Shown here: positions 1 through 9,589 of the stretch, in pieces
How positions within the stretch are numbered: position 1 is the stretch's first letter
How the letters are laid out: the number at the start of each line of letters is the position of its first letter
Source: Mucilaginibacter ginsenosidivorax
Lineage (GTDB): Bacteria; Bacteroidota; Bacteroidia; Sphingobacteriales; Sphingobacteriaceae
Assembly (NCBI RefSeq): GCF_007971525.1
Contig: NZ_CP042437.1
Coordinates: 1,984,001 to 2,048,000, forward strand
Length of the DNA stretch: 64,000 bases
Reading direction: 5' to 3'
Made by a program: the position numbers and the translations under genes
Notes under the pieces: generated by a model
Told to the model about the DNA's origin: nothing
Seen by the model: the letters and a program-made list of their open reading frames with translations, nothing else
Database searches by the model: none

Positions 1-1567
1 CCAGTTTGGCCAGTAATGATTGCCTGTCGCCAAAGTGGTTCCAGATGGTACCGTAGCTTAGCAGGCCGCTCCACCAGCCTTCGCCCAGCATGGCGCCTAT
101 AGCGTTTTGTCCGTTGTTAACCATCGTGGTAACGTCATACGTTTGATACAGGTGGGTAATGTTGTATTGCGTTAAGCCGGGGTTGTAGTAATCATTGCCT
201 ACGCGTTTACCGTTGAGGTACACCTCGTAAATGCCGCGGGCGGTAACGTACAGGCGGGCGCTTGTAATTTTTTTGCTGTTTGTTTCAAATTGGGTACGCA
301 GCATAGGCATGGAGTTATGGCTTGGGTCGGCCACCGCAAAAACACCCTGGCTACCGCCCGAAACCTGGAAACGGTCGTTTTTTATACTGATGCCACCGTT
401 GCCTATGAAAGATTTATAAATACCCGCGTAATGCTGTGCCGATAGATCTTCCTTAAACAAAATATTGCCCGGTTTGCGCGCGTTCGATACTTCCAACCCC
501 GAAAATGCGGCCTGCTGCCCGGCATCCACAGCATAACCGATATCGCAAAGCAAACCGAACGAGATTACATCACGAGCGCCCAGCGGGTTAAGGGTAACTA
601 CTGCCCTGTGCGGCCCGCGCGGCGGAAAAACAGGCTGGGCACCTGCAGGTGTTTTATCATTATCTACAAGAAAATCATAGTCGCCATCTACGCTAAAGGT
701 TAAAGTGCCCATTTCGTTATAGATTGCAAAACGGTGCTCTTTGTTTTTATTGCCTTCATTAATTACACTTGTTTTAATATCAAATGATTTTAGCACCCGT
801 GTAGCGGTATCATTGCCGGTATAACCGCTGCGGTATATGTTAATTTTAGCGTTACCTGTACCGGCGCTGCCCAGCTTTGAAATGTCCAGCTCGATCTTGA
901 AATAACTCTCGTTCATTTTATTTTCAACCTGGAAAATATTTTTGTTTTTATCCATTAGGCGGGCATCATTGGCGCCCATGATGATGCTTGCACGGGTGCT
1001 GCCGGGCGCTATGGCCAGCTTGTAATTCATGTTAAAAACGGGCAGGTATTTGGAGTATAAAACCAGGTCGTTATTGCCGCCGCCAATCCAGGTAGCACCA
1101 TCCCAGGCCGATAATCCGGGATCGGCGTTCATCAAACCCGTTTCAAACCACGAGGTATTGGTTAACATGGCGCCTGTTTGGTCCCAAACGGTCACTTTCC
1201 AGGTGTAACGGGTGGCCGCTTTAAGCTTTTTCCCCGCATATTCAATACCTGATGATTTACTGCTGTTTACCTTCCCGGTACTCCAAACGGGTTTGCCTGC
1301 GCCATCTTTTACTTCCAGCTGGTAGGATAGCTGCACATAGCCCCTTGCCCCTGCCGGCGCTTTCATTTGCCAGCTAAAGCGCGGCGTTTCCACATCGATA
1401 CCCATGGGCTTATCGGTATACTCCACCTGTAGGTTATCAATACTTGCCGCGGGATTGGCCTTTAGTTGCGTGGCAAATGCAGCCGCATCATTACCAGGAT
1501 AAATAAAAAAAACTAAGGCGAAAACAAGCGTAATACTTTTAAAAGCGAACAGGCAACTCTTTTTCAT
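1..1567 (-). CDS. Alpha-L-rhamnosidase, GH78 family (partial, C-terminus outside window)
   Basis: The reading frame is open from an ATG at 1567 to the left edge, giving 522 N-terminal residues of a longer protein; GH78 enzymes of this type usually exceed 900 residues. The first 25-30 residues (MKKSCLFAFKSITLVF...) form a signal peptide. An N-terminal fibronectin-like stretch follows (ETPRFSWQM near residue 60, TRYTWKVTVWD near 120), which is typical of the first domain of Bacteroidota GH78 rhamnosidases. Later comes a second beta-domain with YLNGKRVGNDYYNPGLTQY and an EGWWSG motif characteristic of the Bac_rhamnosid_N region. The catalytic barrel lies outside the window, so catalytic residues cannot be checked. 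The enzyme would remove terminal alpha-L-rhamnose in the periplasm or at the cell surface. It lies downstream of the GH16 and susCD genes on the same strand, which fits a role in the same glycan locus. Family assignment is by motif recognition. Confidence 0.82.
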   Translation of the reverse strand, partial: MKKSCLFAFKSITLVFALVFFIYPGNDAAAFATQLKANPAASIDNLQVEYTDKPMGIDVETPRFSWQMKAPAGARGYVQLSYQLEVKDGAGKPVWSTGKVNSSKSSGIEYAGKKLKAATRYTWKVTVWDQTGAMLTNTSWFETGLMNADPGLSAWDGATWIGGGNNDLVLYSKYLPVFNMNYKLAIAPGSTRASIIMGANDARLMDKNKNIFQVENKMNESYFKIELDISKLGSAGTGNAKINIYRSGYTGNDTATRVLKSFDIKTSVINEGNKNKEHRFAIYNEMGTLTFSVDGDYDFLVDNDKTPAGAQPVFPPRGPHRAVVTLNPLGARDVISFGLLCDIGYAVDAGQQAAFSGLEVSNARKPGNILFKEDLSAQHYAGIYKSFIGNGGISIKNDRFQVSGGSQGVFAVADPSHNSMPMLRTQFETNSKKITSARLYVTARGIYEVYLNGKRVGNDYYNPGLTQYNITHLYQTYDVTTMVNNGQNAIGAMLGEGWWSGLLSYGTIWNHFGDRQSLLAKL

Positions 1568-1820
1568 GAAGGGGGGTATGGTTAACTAAGTTTAATAATT
1601 TCAATAATAAAACCACACTTTGACTTATAAACACGGGCATAACCTATTGCTCATACAGTAAATGCCAGCCATCCGCAGGCATTACCGCCCGATAGCTTGT
1701 ATCAACCCAATAAAAAAGCAGAATGTGGTTTTATAATTATTTACACAATAATACGTGTTGAAACGGTGAAACCGTCATGAACTGTCTTCTATAAATATTA
1801 ACGCAGGTTATCCCGCATTT

Positions 1821-2654
1821 TTATTTTTGATACACACGCACGTAATCAACCTCAAACCGTTTTGGAAAAGTGGTTGCCGATGGTTCGCCGCCGTTATCGC
1901 CGCCAATGGCCAGGTTCAGGAGGATGTAATGTGGCTGTTTAAAGGGATTAAAGTTGCTGCCGTCCTGGTTAACCAGGTCTTTTAAGGCCACATGGTTAAG
2001 CAATATGTCATCAACATACAGGCTAATGGATGTTTCGTCCCAATCCATTCGCCAGGTGTGAAAGCGCTGGTTCCAGCCGGGTTCAAATGAATCGAGTGTT
2101 TTTACATTACTATACCATTTGGCCTTATATGGTACATCGGTGCCGCAGGCTATGTTGGCCAACAGTTTATCGCGGTAAAATTCCATAATGTCAATTTCGC
2201 CGTTTGATGGCCAGGGCTTGTTCAGGCCTAAGGTCCAGAAGGCCGGCCATAAACCGGCATCGGTATTTATCCGGCCCCGCATAATCAGCCGGCCATATTG
2301 CCAGCTTTGCAGGCCATTGGTATTCATACAGGCCGATGTATATTCAATAAACCGCCGGCTGGTCTGCCAGTTGGTACTGTTGGGTACATATGCGGGGTTG
2401 GGCAGGTGCACCTTTTTAGCTTCTATTACCAATAACCCGTTGTGGCAGGTGGCATTATCGGCCTGGTACCATTGGTCTTCATGGTTACGTACAAAGCCTT
2501 GCTCAAACTTCCAGTTGGCGGGGTTTGGCGGCCCTTCGTTATTAAATTCATCGGCCCAAACCTGTTTGTATCCGCCAAGGGTGTCCGGCTGTATTTGCTG
2601 GCTTTGTGCTATTAAAGGAGCAAGGAATGTTAAAAGTAATAACACCCGTTTCAT
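1821..2654 (-). CDS. Glycoside hydrolase family 16 protein (beta-glucanase/laminarinase-like)
   Basis: This protein has the GH16 jelly-roll signature. The catalytic motif GEIDIMEFYR sits near residues 152-161, with Glu153 as predicted nucleophile and Glu158 as acid/base. WADEFN near the start and DYVRVYQK at the C-terminus are also typical of GH16. I chose the ATG at 2654 because MKRVLLLLTFLAPLIAQSQ is a clean signal peptide there; an ATG at 2729 would add 25 residues in front of it. At 277 residues it is a single-domain GH16 with no visible carbohydrate-binding module. GH16 members hydrolyse internal beta-1,3/1,4-glucan or related galactan bonds; the exact substrate cannot be read from the sequence. 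It follows the susC-susD-DUF1735 operon on the same strand but is separated from it by a hairpin terminator, so it probably has its own promoter or depends on read-through. Confidence 0.9.
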   Translation of the reverse strand: MKRVLLLLTFLAPLIAQSQQIQPDTLGGYKQVWADEFNNEGPPNPANWKFEQGFVRNHEDQWYQADNATCHNGLLVIEAKKVHLPNPAYVPNSTNWQTSRRFIEYTSACMNTNGLQSWQYGRLIMRGRINTDAGLWPAFWTLGLNKPWPSNGEIDIMEFYRDKLLANIACGTDVPYKAKWYSNVKTLDSFEPGWNQRFHTWRMDWDETSISLYVDDILLNHVALKDLVNQDGSNFNPFKQPHYILLNLAIGGDNGGEPSATTFPKRFEVDYVRVYQK

Positions 2655-2836
2655 CACCACAAAAAGGGCAGTTGTTTTTTGGTAATGCTTAGTGGTAAAA
2701 AGCTTTGTATTCGGGGCTATCTTTTCCATGGTAGTGGTTTATGTAGCCAATATCGGATGTTTTTTGTTCTGATTTATTTCCGGGGGTTCGGAAGGCATAC
2801 CTTTTTAGACAAATTTATTATTTACCCCCAATAAAA

Positions 2837-2868
2837 AATGTGTCCCCACTCCTTTGGAAGACACATTT
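2837..2868 (-). terminator. Hairpin terminator of the first susC-susD-DUF1735 operon
   Basis: The arms aaatgtgtc (2837-2845) and gacacattt (2860-2868) form a perfect 9-bp stem with a 14-nt loop. On the minus strand the stem is followed by a T-rich run. It lies 89 nt past the DUF1735 stop codon and upstream of the GH16 gene, so it should end or attenuate the operon transcript. Confidence 0.65.
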
Positions 2869-2956
2869 AATTAACTTTAACTGTTCATTTTTATTTATTA
2901 ACGTAAATGAAAAAACCGCAAGAACTAAAGGAGTATTTTAAAAGCCTTTGTAATTT

Positions 2957-3901
2957 TTATCGTGAGCCAGCATAGGTCAAAGTACCATCAAAAACCCTTT
3001 TGTTGGTGGCATTGGCTCCCCAGTCAAATGCCAGGTGGAATGTTTTGGTATCGGGGTCGTAATAATTATCTTTTCCGGCAGTGTTCTGCACAGCCGCATT
3101 CCCGGTTGCTATCACGGTAACCTTGTTAGTTGCAGGGTCAACCGTAAGCTGCAGCCCGGCAATACCGCCAACGCCGCTGCCGGTAATCCATTTTAAAGAA
3201 AACGAATTGGTGTAAGTTCCTATGGTAGCAACATCAACCTGCAGCCCATCGGGATAGGTGCCGCCCAGCGTAGCATCGGCAACCCCATCAATATACCGGG
3301 CAATAGTGCCGCCAAGTGTATAAACCCCATCGTATTTGTTTTTAACACTGTAAAATGCATACATAGTGCCCCTGCTTGCCGCATGGATACCCACTCCGGC
3401 CGAATCTGTAATTTTATAGGCCAGGGCGTAGCTTTTTGATAAATCAAGTTTACTGCCGTCGAGCTTTATCACAAAATTCTTTGCAAAATCGCCCGAGGCA
3501 AATTTAAAAGTGAGGTTATCGCCAGATACCGAAACATCGGCAGATGAGGTTCCGATTGTATAAAAAGATGATGGTAATAATTCATAAGCCGTACCATTGG
3601 CTTCGTTGTAAGCATCAATTGAATCCGGCTCAGCCGATACCACAAAGTTTTGCGCCTTTTTCAGATCTGTATTATTTGCCGCATCTTTTTTCAGCGTAAA
3701 AACATCAATGGTTTTAACATCAGTAAACGGATCAAAAAATGTTGATGATTCCATACCATCGGGAAAGCCTATCAAGGTTTTACCGGCATTGAGTGTTTCT
3801 GTAGTAACCTTATCGGCAGCGGGTTCCTTTCTGCATCCTGCAAACACAACAGCAAATGCACAGGCCACAACCAGGTATTTAAAAAATATATTCTTTTTCA
3901 T
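2957..3901 (-). CDS. DUF1735-domain surface lipoprotein (BT_3987-like)
   Basis: This is a 314-residue lipoprotein. A hydrophobic leader ends at a lipobox Cys near residue 23 (FAGCRKEP). The N-terminal half matches the DUF1735 pattern, with DAYNEANGTAYELLPSSFYT near residues 97-116 and a conserved ILDGSKLDLSKSYALAYK-like strand. The C-terminal half ends in a TKTFHLAFDWGAN segment, as in the DUF4361-like partner domain. DUF1735 proteins are encoded with SusC/SusD pairs and are thought to be surface glycan-binding proteins; the ligand here is unknown. The gene starts 18 nt after the susD stop, so it is co-transcribed. A close paralogue with the same neighbours lies at 59356-60294. Confidence 0.85.
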   Translation of the reverse strand: MKKNIFFKYLVVACAFAVVFAGCRKEPAADKVTTETLNAGKTLIGFPDGMESSTFFDPFTDVKTIDVFTLKKDAANNTDLKKAQNFVVSAEPDSIDAYNEANGTAYELLPSSFYTIGTSSADVSVSGDNLTFKFASGDFAKNFVIKLDGSKLDLSKSYALAYKITDSAGVGIHAASRGTMYAFYSVKNKYDGVYTLGGTIARYIDGVADATLGGTYPDGLQVDVATIGTYTNSFSLKWITGSGVGGIAGLQLTVDPATNKVTVIATGNAAVQNTAGKDNYYDPDTKTFHLAFDWGANATNKRVFDGTLTYAGSR

Positions 3902-3919
3902 GTTTTTTAAGTTGAAGGG

Positions 3920-5380
3920 TTAATTAGTTGTTCTTGTATCCCACCACACATGTGCATCCTGGGTATCGCCGCCTGTTAACCTGGCAACGGCAGCATTAAC
4001 ATTTGTTCCGTTGGTGTTGTATTCAGATGATGCATAGGTAAACCTCCTTACAATCTGGCCCGATGAGTTTGTGGCATCCGGTGCCGGGGTAAGCGCCGGC
4101 CAGCCGGTTTTTCGCCATATGGCCCAGGCTGCATGGCCATCAGGGTAGCTGGCTATCCACCTTTGGATAGAAATGTTTTTTATTTGCGAACCGGTGATGT
4201 CGGCGTTTTTAGTATCAGTTACCGGGAACTGCGCCAGGTAAGAAGCAGATGGCGTTCCGGCATCCCACTGCTCAAATGATGCGGCAACGCCTGTGGTATA
4301 ATCGGTAGTAATACTTTCGTCGGTCCAACCTAAATTGGCTGCCTCGGCGCGCGCCAGCCAAACTTCGGCAGCATTAATCATCACCACCGATCCCGTCTCT
4401 AACCGAAGGTCGCCACGCAAAACGCGGGCCCAGGTTGGGTTTGCATCCTCAAATGCCAAAACGCTCAGGCGTACCAAACCATAGGGCACGCCAATATTTG
4501 ATGTGGTTACGTTGCCCGATAATTCGCTTGCCCCGCCAAATTCGGCCTGCCGGGGGTCGTTGCTTCCTACGGTGATATCTGTCAGCGTTTTTGATTCGCC
4601 ATAATCTTTGCGGCCGTTGTAAAGGCTGTACCATGCGCTTTTGTAAGTGCCGCCGGGATAAACCAGGGTGAAGTTTTGGGCATTGGTGGTAATTACACCC
4701 GATGCAATAGCCTCTTTAACTGCTACAGCCGCATAATCGCTGGCGCCGGTTACCCTGTTTGACAATTGTATTGCAGCCAACAACTTCAACGAGTTGGCCA
4801 TGCGTTTCCATGAAGCTACATCGCCGCCATAAATAATATCGCCGGCCAGGCTCGATGATGAATCAAACTCGCTTATGGCCGATGTAAGTGTCGAAATTAT
4901 GCCTTTATAAATAGTCTCCTGGGTATCATACACCGGCTGTATCACCGCACTCCCTTTTAAAGCCTGGGTGTAAGGCACATCGCCCCATGAATCTGTAATT
5001 ATCCAATAGATGTATTGCTGCATAATTTTTGCTACAGCGGTTGAATTGTTACTTACATTAAGGTTGATGATAGTTTGCAGGTTATTTAAATTGCCACTAT
5101 AGTTACCGGTAAATGAGTTTTGCGGTAAATTATATAATGATGTTCCTGAATATTGGGTTTCAGAAAAATACTGGCCGTACTGGGCGCCAGATAAAGGCTC
5201 GGTATTGGTAGAAGCGTAGCCCCCAAGGTTTGATTGTACGTTGGTTAATAAAGCCGATGTAATGGCTGTTGTTGTAGCGCCCGGATTGCTGTTAACATCG
5301 CCAAAATCTTTCAGCTTGTTGCAGCCCGTTGTGTATAAAACAACGGCCATTGCAGCTGTATATATGTATATCTTTTTCAT
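3920..5380 (-). CDS. SusD/RagB-family nutrient-binding outer-membrane lipoprotein (SusD-like 2 type)
   Basis: This 486-residue lipoprotein has a lipobox Cys at residue 20 (LYTTGCNKLKDFGDVN). It carries hallmarks of the SusD-like 2 subgroup: a conserved WIITDSWGDVPYTQALKG segment near residues 127-144, YDTQETIYKGI, GDVIYGGD-type turns, WKRMANSLKLLAAIQLS and a C-terminal RWIASYPDGHAAWAIWRKTG block. SusD proteins cap the SusC barrel on the cell surface and capture ligand for TonB-driven import. It lies 31 nt downstream of susC and 18 nt upstream of the DUF1735 gene, an uninterrupted operon. The paralogue at 60323-61759 shares most of these blocks. Confidence 0.93.
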   Translation of the reverse strand: MKKIYIYTAAMAVVLYTTGCNKLKDFGDVNSNPGATTTAITSALLTNVQSNLGGYASTNTEPLSGAQYGQYFSETQYSGTSLYNLPQNSFTGNYSGNLNNLQTIINLNVSNNSTAVAKIMQQYIYWIITDSWGDVPYTQALKGSAVIQPVYDTQETIYKGIISTLTSAISEFDSSSSLAGDIIYGGDVASWKRMANSLKLLAAIQLSNRVTGASDYAAVAVKEAIASGVITTNAQNFTLVYPGGTYKSAWYSLYNGRKDYGESKTLTDITVGSNDPRQAEFGGASELSGNVTTSNIGVPYGLVRLSVLAFEDANPTWARVLRGDLRLETGSVVMINAAEVWLARAEAANLGWTDESITTDYTTGVAASFEQWDAGTPSASYLAQFPVTDTKNADITGSQIKNISIQRWIASYPDGHAAWAIWRKTGWPALTPAPDATNSSGQIVRRFTYASSEYNTNGTNVNAAVARLTGGDTQDAHVWWDTRTTN

Positions 5381-5411
5381 TTTGTTTAAAATATTGATTG
5401 GTAGGTAATGC

Positions 5412-8400
5412 TTAGAATGTTACTTTGAGATTGAAGCCGAAACCCCTGGTGCCGGGCCATTGGGCCGTTTCTCCCTGCGATGCGGTTATTTCCGATGGGT
5501 CAAAGTCTTTGGTTTTGGCATACAGCAGTAACAGGTTACGCCCTGTTAGTTCAAACCTGGCCGATTGAAGCGTTTTACCAAACCCGAGTTTTTTAACCGG
5601 AATGTTGTAGCCGATAGCAACCTCGCGAAGCTTAACAAACGTTAAATCATAAATAAAGGAATCGAAAGTTTTGTTGTTGTATAAGCCCTGGTAGTACGTT
5701 TTAGCATCTACATAATAGGTAACCGGGTTATTGTTGGCATCAACGCCGGTAACTTTAACACCACCGCCATCGGCAACAGGATCACGTACCGACATTCCCT
5801 TATCATTCAGCGCGGCGGTATTAGCAGTTAAACCGCTGTATTGGCCCCACATGTTTGATAATGAAACAAACTTGCCGCCTATCTGGTAGTCAATATTAAA
5901 GCTGGCAACAAAATCTTTAAATATTGCAAATGAGTTTTGCAAACCACCGGTAAACTTAGGCAGTACGCTGCCAAAATATACATTAGGATCATTAATATAA
6001 GCTCCGGCTGATGTAAGGATGGGCACGCCATCGGCATTGCGTTTAATACCGTTACCGTAAATCTGGCCCCACTCTTTACCTTTTTGCTGGATAAGGTAAG
6101 GCATAGTGCTGCCCCAAACACCGGCAACAGCCACACGGTCTACGCCGTATTTATCGCTGATTTCCACAACTGTATTTTCAATGATCCGGGCCACGTTTGT
6201 GTTAACCGTCCAGCTGAAGTTAGGCAACTTAACCGGCGAGCCGCCTAAAGAGAACTCGACACCGCGTTTTTTGATTAAGCCAATATTGGTTAATATGGTT
6301 GAAACACCACTGGCCCCGTTTACAGATAATGATACCGGGATATCTTTATCATCGCCCTGGTAATAGGTACCGGCAAAGGTAAGCCTGTCGTTAAAGAACC
6401 CCAGGTCTAAACCAAACTCAGTTTGTTTGGTAGTTGTTCCGTGCAGGCTTGGATCGATGTAAACACCGTTACCGGCCTGCAGCAGGTTCCCGTTCCATTT
6501 ATTGGAGCTTATTGAGTAAGTGGTATTATTGCGGTATGCACCAAATGTTTCTGTAGATGTACCAAGCGCCAGCGGAATTTCGCCGTATGATGCCCTTACT
6601 TTACCAAAACTTAACCAACTTTTTGTTTGCGGCAATAATTCGCTGAAAACAAATGAACCGCCAAACGATTTGGACAGCACCGAGTTGGCATTATTAACAA
6701 CCGACAGGGTTGAAAACCAATCGTTACGGATGGTAACATCGGCAAACAACCAGCTTTTGTAACCTACAGATGCTTTTGCAAATAAAGCACGGTATTGTTC
6801 CTGGATGCGGGTATTCCCAACAGTAGCAGCATCTACGGAGTTGCCGATAGTGTAAAGATCATCAATACTTAAACCGTTATTTGTATTGGCCGTATTGTCT
6901 TTATAGATGTAATTAAAGATGTCGCTACCGGCATTGGCGTTAACCTGGAAATCGGATATCTTTTTGCTATAGGTAACCAGGGTTTCGTAATTCTCCCTGT
7001 TTTGGTAAACAGTTCCGGTAGCGTAGCCGCCTTTAACACCGGTTTGCGTGCCGCTATATTGCAGTTCGGAACTTGTTTTACTTTCATACCAGCTATCTGT
7101 GGCATTTTTACGGTAAGTAGCTTTAACGCTTAAATCGTTATTGATTTTATAGGTAAGCGAAAAGTTGCCGTATAAACGATCGCGCTGACTTACGTTGTTA
7201 ATCTGGTTGGCATAGGTGTAAAAATTGTACCAGTAATTGCCACCATAAAAGGCTGATGGATCTGAGGCATCGTACGATGTTGGATTTTGATGGTTCCAGC
7301 TTACGTAGGTTCCGTCGGGCGACTTCAAGTTTTGCAGCTCTTTCATGATCCCCATATCCAGATCGCGGTGGAACCAGGAGTTGAATGACCCGCTTGACTG
7401 ACTTGCGTACGCATCATTAATTTGGCCGGTAAGTTGCTGGCCTACAAAATTAACGCTTGCACCTACCGTAAAATGCTTGTTAAGATCGTAGTTAACATTT
7501 AAGCTAAAAACATTCTTGTTAAGATTACTGCTTGGTAAAATGCCACGGGTATTTTGGTTGTTGTATGACATCCTGATATTGTAATTATCAGCCGCCTTTG
7601 TAAACGCGAAGCTATTATTTAACGCTATTCCGGTTTGAAAATAGTCTTTGGCGTTGTTTGGTTGGGCTGTCCAGCTTGCGGTTTTAAAAGAGTATTTAGT
7701 ACCGGCTGCCCAGGCATACCAGGGGATATACTCCTGGCCAACCATTTTAGGTCCCCAGCTGCTGTCATCAGTATAATCGGGATAATACTTACCGTTTAAA
7801 GCTTTCCATCCTTCAGGGTCGCCTTCTTTGTAGGTATACTGCATAAAATCGGCAGATGCGCCACCGCCATAGGTATTCTGGTAGTTAGGCAATATGTAGG
7901 CTTTATCAAAGTTGGCCCCTAAGTTTATTTCGACACCCAGCCCGCTGGTTTTTTTACCTTTTTTGGTTGTAATGACAATGGCACCGTAAGCACCCTGCGA
8001 TCCGAACTGGGCAGATGCCGCCGGGCCCTGCAAAACCGTAATGTTGTCAATATCGTCGTTACTTAAATCGTCGGAGTTGGGTAAAATAGTACCGTCTACC
8101 ACATATAGCGGGTTGTTGCCGCTTCCAAAGCCGGTAGCGCCGCGTAACCGGATATTGGTGTTACGACCCAAAGCTGCAGCCGACTGGCTCCTTACCTGGA
8201 TGCCTGCAACTTTACCGGCCAAAGCATCATTGAGGTTTGGCTCGCGGATAGTATTCAGGGCTTCGGATTTTACAACCTGCGCGGCATAGGAGGCCGATCG
8301 GGAAGTTTGCCTGGTGCCGTAAGCACCTGTTACGATTACTTCGGACAGGCTATTGGTGTTGATAGCCAACATGACCTTAATGGGCGACGAGCCAATTTCG

Positions 8401-8651
8401 ACCGTCTGGCTGGTGAAACCCGTAAAACTGAATACCAAACTTTTTGCCGTGCCGGGCACGCTTAAAGTAAACTGGCCATTGGCGCCGGTTTGGGTACCAA
8501 TTGTTGTTCCCGATACCCTTACGGATACACCGGGCAGCGGCAATCCGTCGTCTTTTGAAATTACCGTACCGGTAATTGTTTTGTTTTGTGCTAATACAGC
8601 GTTAGCGAATAACACCACAAGGCACAAAGCTGTGAGTAGTAGTTTTTTCAT
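5412..8651 (-). CDS. SusC/RagA-family TonB-linked outer-membrane transporter
   Basis: This 1079-residue protein begins with a signal peptide. A carboxypeptidase-regulatory-like domain follows at about residues 25-100 (GTVISKDDGLPLPGVSVRVSG). The plug domain comes next at about 115-230, with NDALAGKVAGIQV, NIRLRGATGFGSGNNPLYVVDG and VLQGPAASAQFGSQGAYGAI. The remainder is a 22-strand-type barrel that ends with a terminal aromatic (NLKVTF). It would import ligand delivered by the adjacent SusD using TonB energy. It is the first gene of the operon with susD and DUF1735. A Bacteroidota-type -7 element (TAAATTTG on the minus strand, 8684-8677) lies just upstream of the start codon. The partial SusC at the right end of the window is a close relative. 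Confidence 0.95.
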   Translation of the reverse strand: MKKLLLTALCLVVLFANAVLAQNKTITGTVISKDDGLPLPGVSVRVSGTTIGTQTGANGQFTLSVPGTAKSLVFSFTGFTSQTVEIGSSPIKVMLAINTNSLSEVIVTGAYGTRQTSRSASYAAQVVKSEALNTIREPNLNDALAGKVAGIQVRSQSAAALGRNTNIRLRGATGFGSGNNPLYVVDGTILPNSDDLSNDDIDNITVLQGPAASAQFGSQGAYGAIVITTKKGKKTSGLGVEINLGANFDKAYILPNYQNTYGGGASADFMQYTYKEGDPEGWKALNGKYYPDYTDDSSWGPKMVGQEYIPWYAWAAGTKYSFKTASWTAQPNNAKDYFQTGIALNNSFAFTKAADNYNIRMSYNNQNTRGILPSSNLNKNVFSLNVNYDLNKHFTVGASVNFVGQQLTGQINDAYASQSSGSFNSWFHRDLDMGIMKELQNLKSPDGTYVSWNHQNPTSYDASDPSAFYGGNYWYNFYTYANQINNVSQRDRLYGNFSLTYKINNDLSVKATYRKNATDSWYESKTSSELQYSGTQTGVKGGYATGTVYQNRENYETLVTYSKKISDFQVNANAGSDIFNYIYKDNTANTNNGLSIDDLYTIGNSVDAATVGNTRIQEQYRALFAKASVGYKSWLFADVTIRNDWFSTLSVVNNANSVLSKSFGGSFVFSELLPQTKSWLSFGKVRASYGEIPLALGTSTETFGAYRNNTTYSISSNKWNGNLLQAGNGVYIDPSLHGTTTKQTEFGLDLGFFNDRLTFAGTYYQGDDKDIPVSLSVNGASGVSTILTNIGLIKKRGVEFSLGGSPVKLPNFSWTVNTNVARIIENTVVEISDKYGVDRVAVAGVWGSTMPYLIQQKGKEWGQIYGNGIKRNADGVPILTSAGAYINDPNVYFGSVLPKFTGGLQNSFAIFKDFVASFNIDYQIGGKFVSLSNMWGQYSGLTANTAALNDKGMSVRDPVADGGGVKVTGVDANNNPVTYYVDAKTYYQGLYNNKTFDSFIYDLTFVKLREVAIGYNIPVKKLGFGKTLQSARFELTGRNLLLLYAKTKDFDPSEITASQGETAQWPGTRGFGFNLKVTF

Positions 8652-8676
8652 CGTATAAGATCAATTAAGTGATTGT

Positions 8677-8684
8677 CAAATTTA
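8677..8684 (-). promoter_or_regulatory. Possible -7 promoter element (TAnnTTTG type) for susC
   Basis: On the minus strand this reads TAAATTTG, matching the Bacteroidota -7 consensus TAnnTTTG, 25-33 nt upstream of the susC ATG. I do not see a well-spaced TTTG -33 element, so the call is tentative. Confidence 0.3.
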
Positions 8685-9589
8685 TATTAATTTTAATAGA
8701 ATGGTATAAAAATTACAAATATTTAAATTTATGCAGTATTTATTTAAAATATTTATAAAAAATATGAATTATCCCAGAAAAAGTAGAAGGAAAAATATTT
8801 TTCAATAAGCTCCCTGATGTTTCTTATTATTTTAAATATTTTGACGTGGTTTCATTTAAAGTTTTACCCTTGCCTGTTAAATGAAAAAGAAGATGTGTTG
8901 GCACTTTTACCTGCGGATCGGGAGAAGGAATTACAGGTGGTGAAGGTTAACTTTCGCATGCTATATATTTAATCTCACGCTATCAGGATTGCATTTATCC
9001 TCCAATAGAGCTACCGTATGTACACATGTTTATAGGAGATAGTGATTTTGAAAAGCACTCCATTAGGAGTAAAATGTCGGTAGAATAATTAAGTCCCCCT
9101 CCTTTTCGTGCCGCAGGTACGAAACTGGCCACTAAAATTGGGCATTTATCCATGCTCATTTGATATGAAATGTTCAATGGTGACTTACCTACGGCACGTA
9201 AAGCTATTTTGATCTATTTCTACCGACATTCAACCCCTGTGGTTTTTCTGTACGCATAGTAGCACACACGGGGAAATTTGACAGAAAACGAAAAAAGTTA
9301 AAAACGAAGGGATGCGATTTAGAGATGAGTTACCGGAGGGTGAATATTAAACATTGCGGGCAAAGCAGGTAACCAATCAGATCGGGATATGCATGTAGAC
9401 AGCAATAGTACTTCTCGGTTTTGCATTTGCCGCAGCGTTGCATTTGCTTGCTTATAGCGGCAACCGGGACGTTTAAGTTGTAAATTGCCATAGCCCGTGT
9501 AATGGGTTGACTTATAAACCGGGCGGGAATAAATTGCAGAAATGGATTTGCGGCATTTGACGTAACTCTAAAACCTGAGGTTAAGAGTG
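8685..9589. other. Gene-free stretch upstream of susC
   Basis: About 900 nt contain no ORF I can recognise. The part next to susC is very AT-rich and probably holds its promoter and regulator sites. A short plus-strand frame near 8877-8970 (LLNEKEDVLALLPADREKEL...) has protein-like composition but no start or continuation, so it may be a decayed gene fragment. A 60-codon minus-strand ORF at 8995-9177 has no recognisable features. Confidence 0.4.

Noticed and set aside
1607..1734. 11-bp inverted repeat (ataaaaccaca / tgtggttttat) upstream of the GH78 gene
   Set aside because: The arms are AT-rich and 106 nt apart; this may be chance and there is no supporting context.
2188..2685. 165-codon plus-strand ORF
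   Set aside because: Antisense to the GH16 gene, whose motifs are clear.
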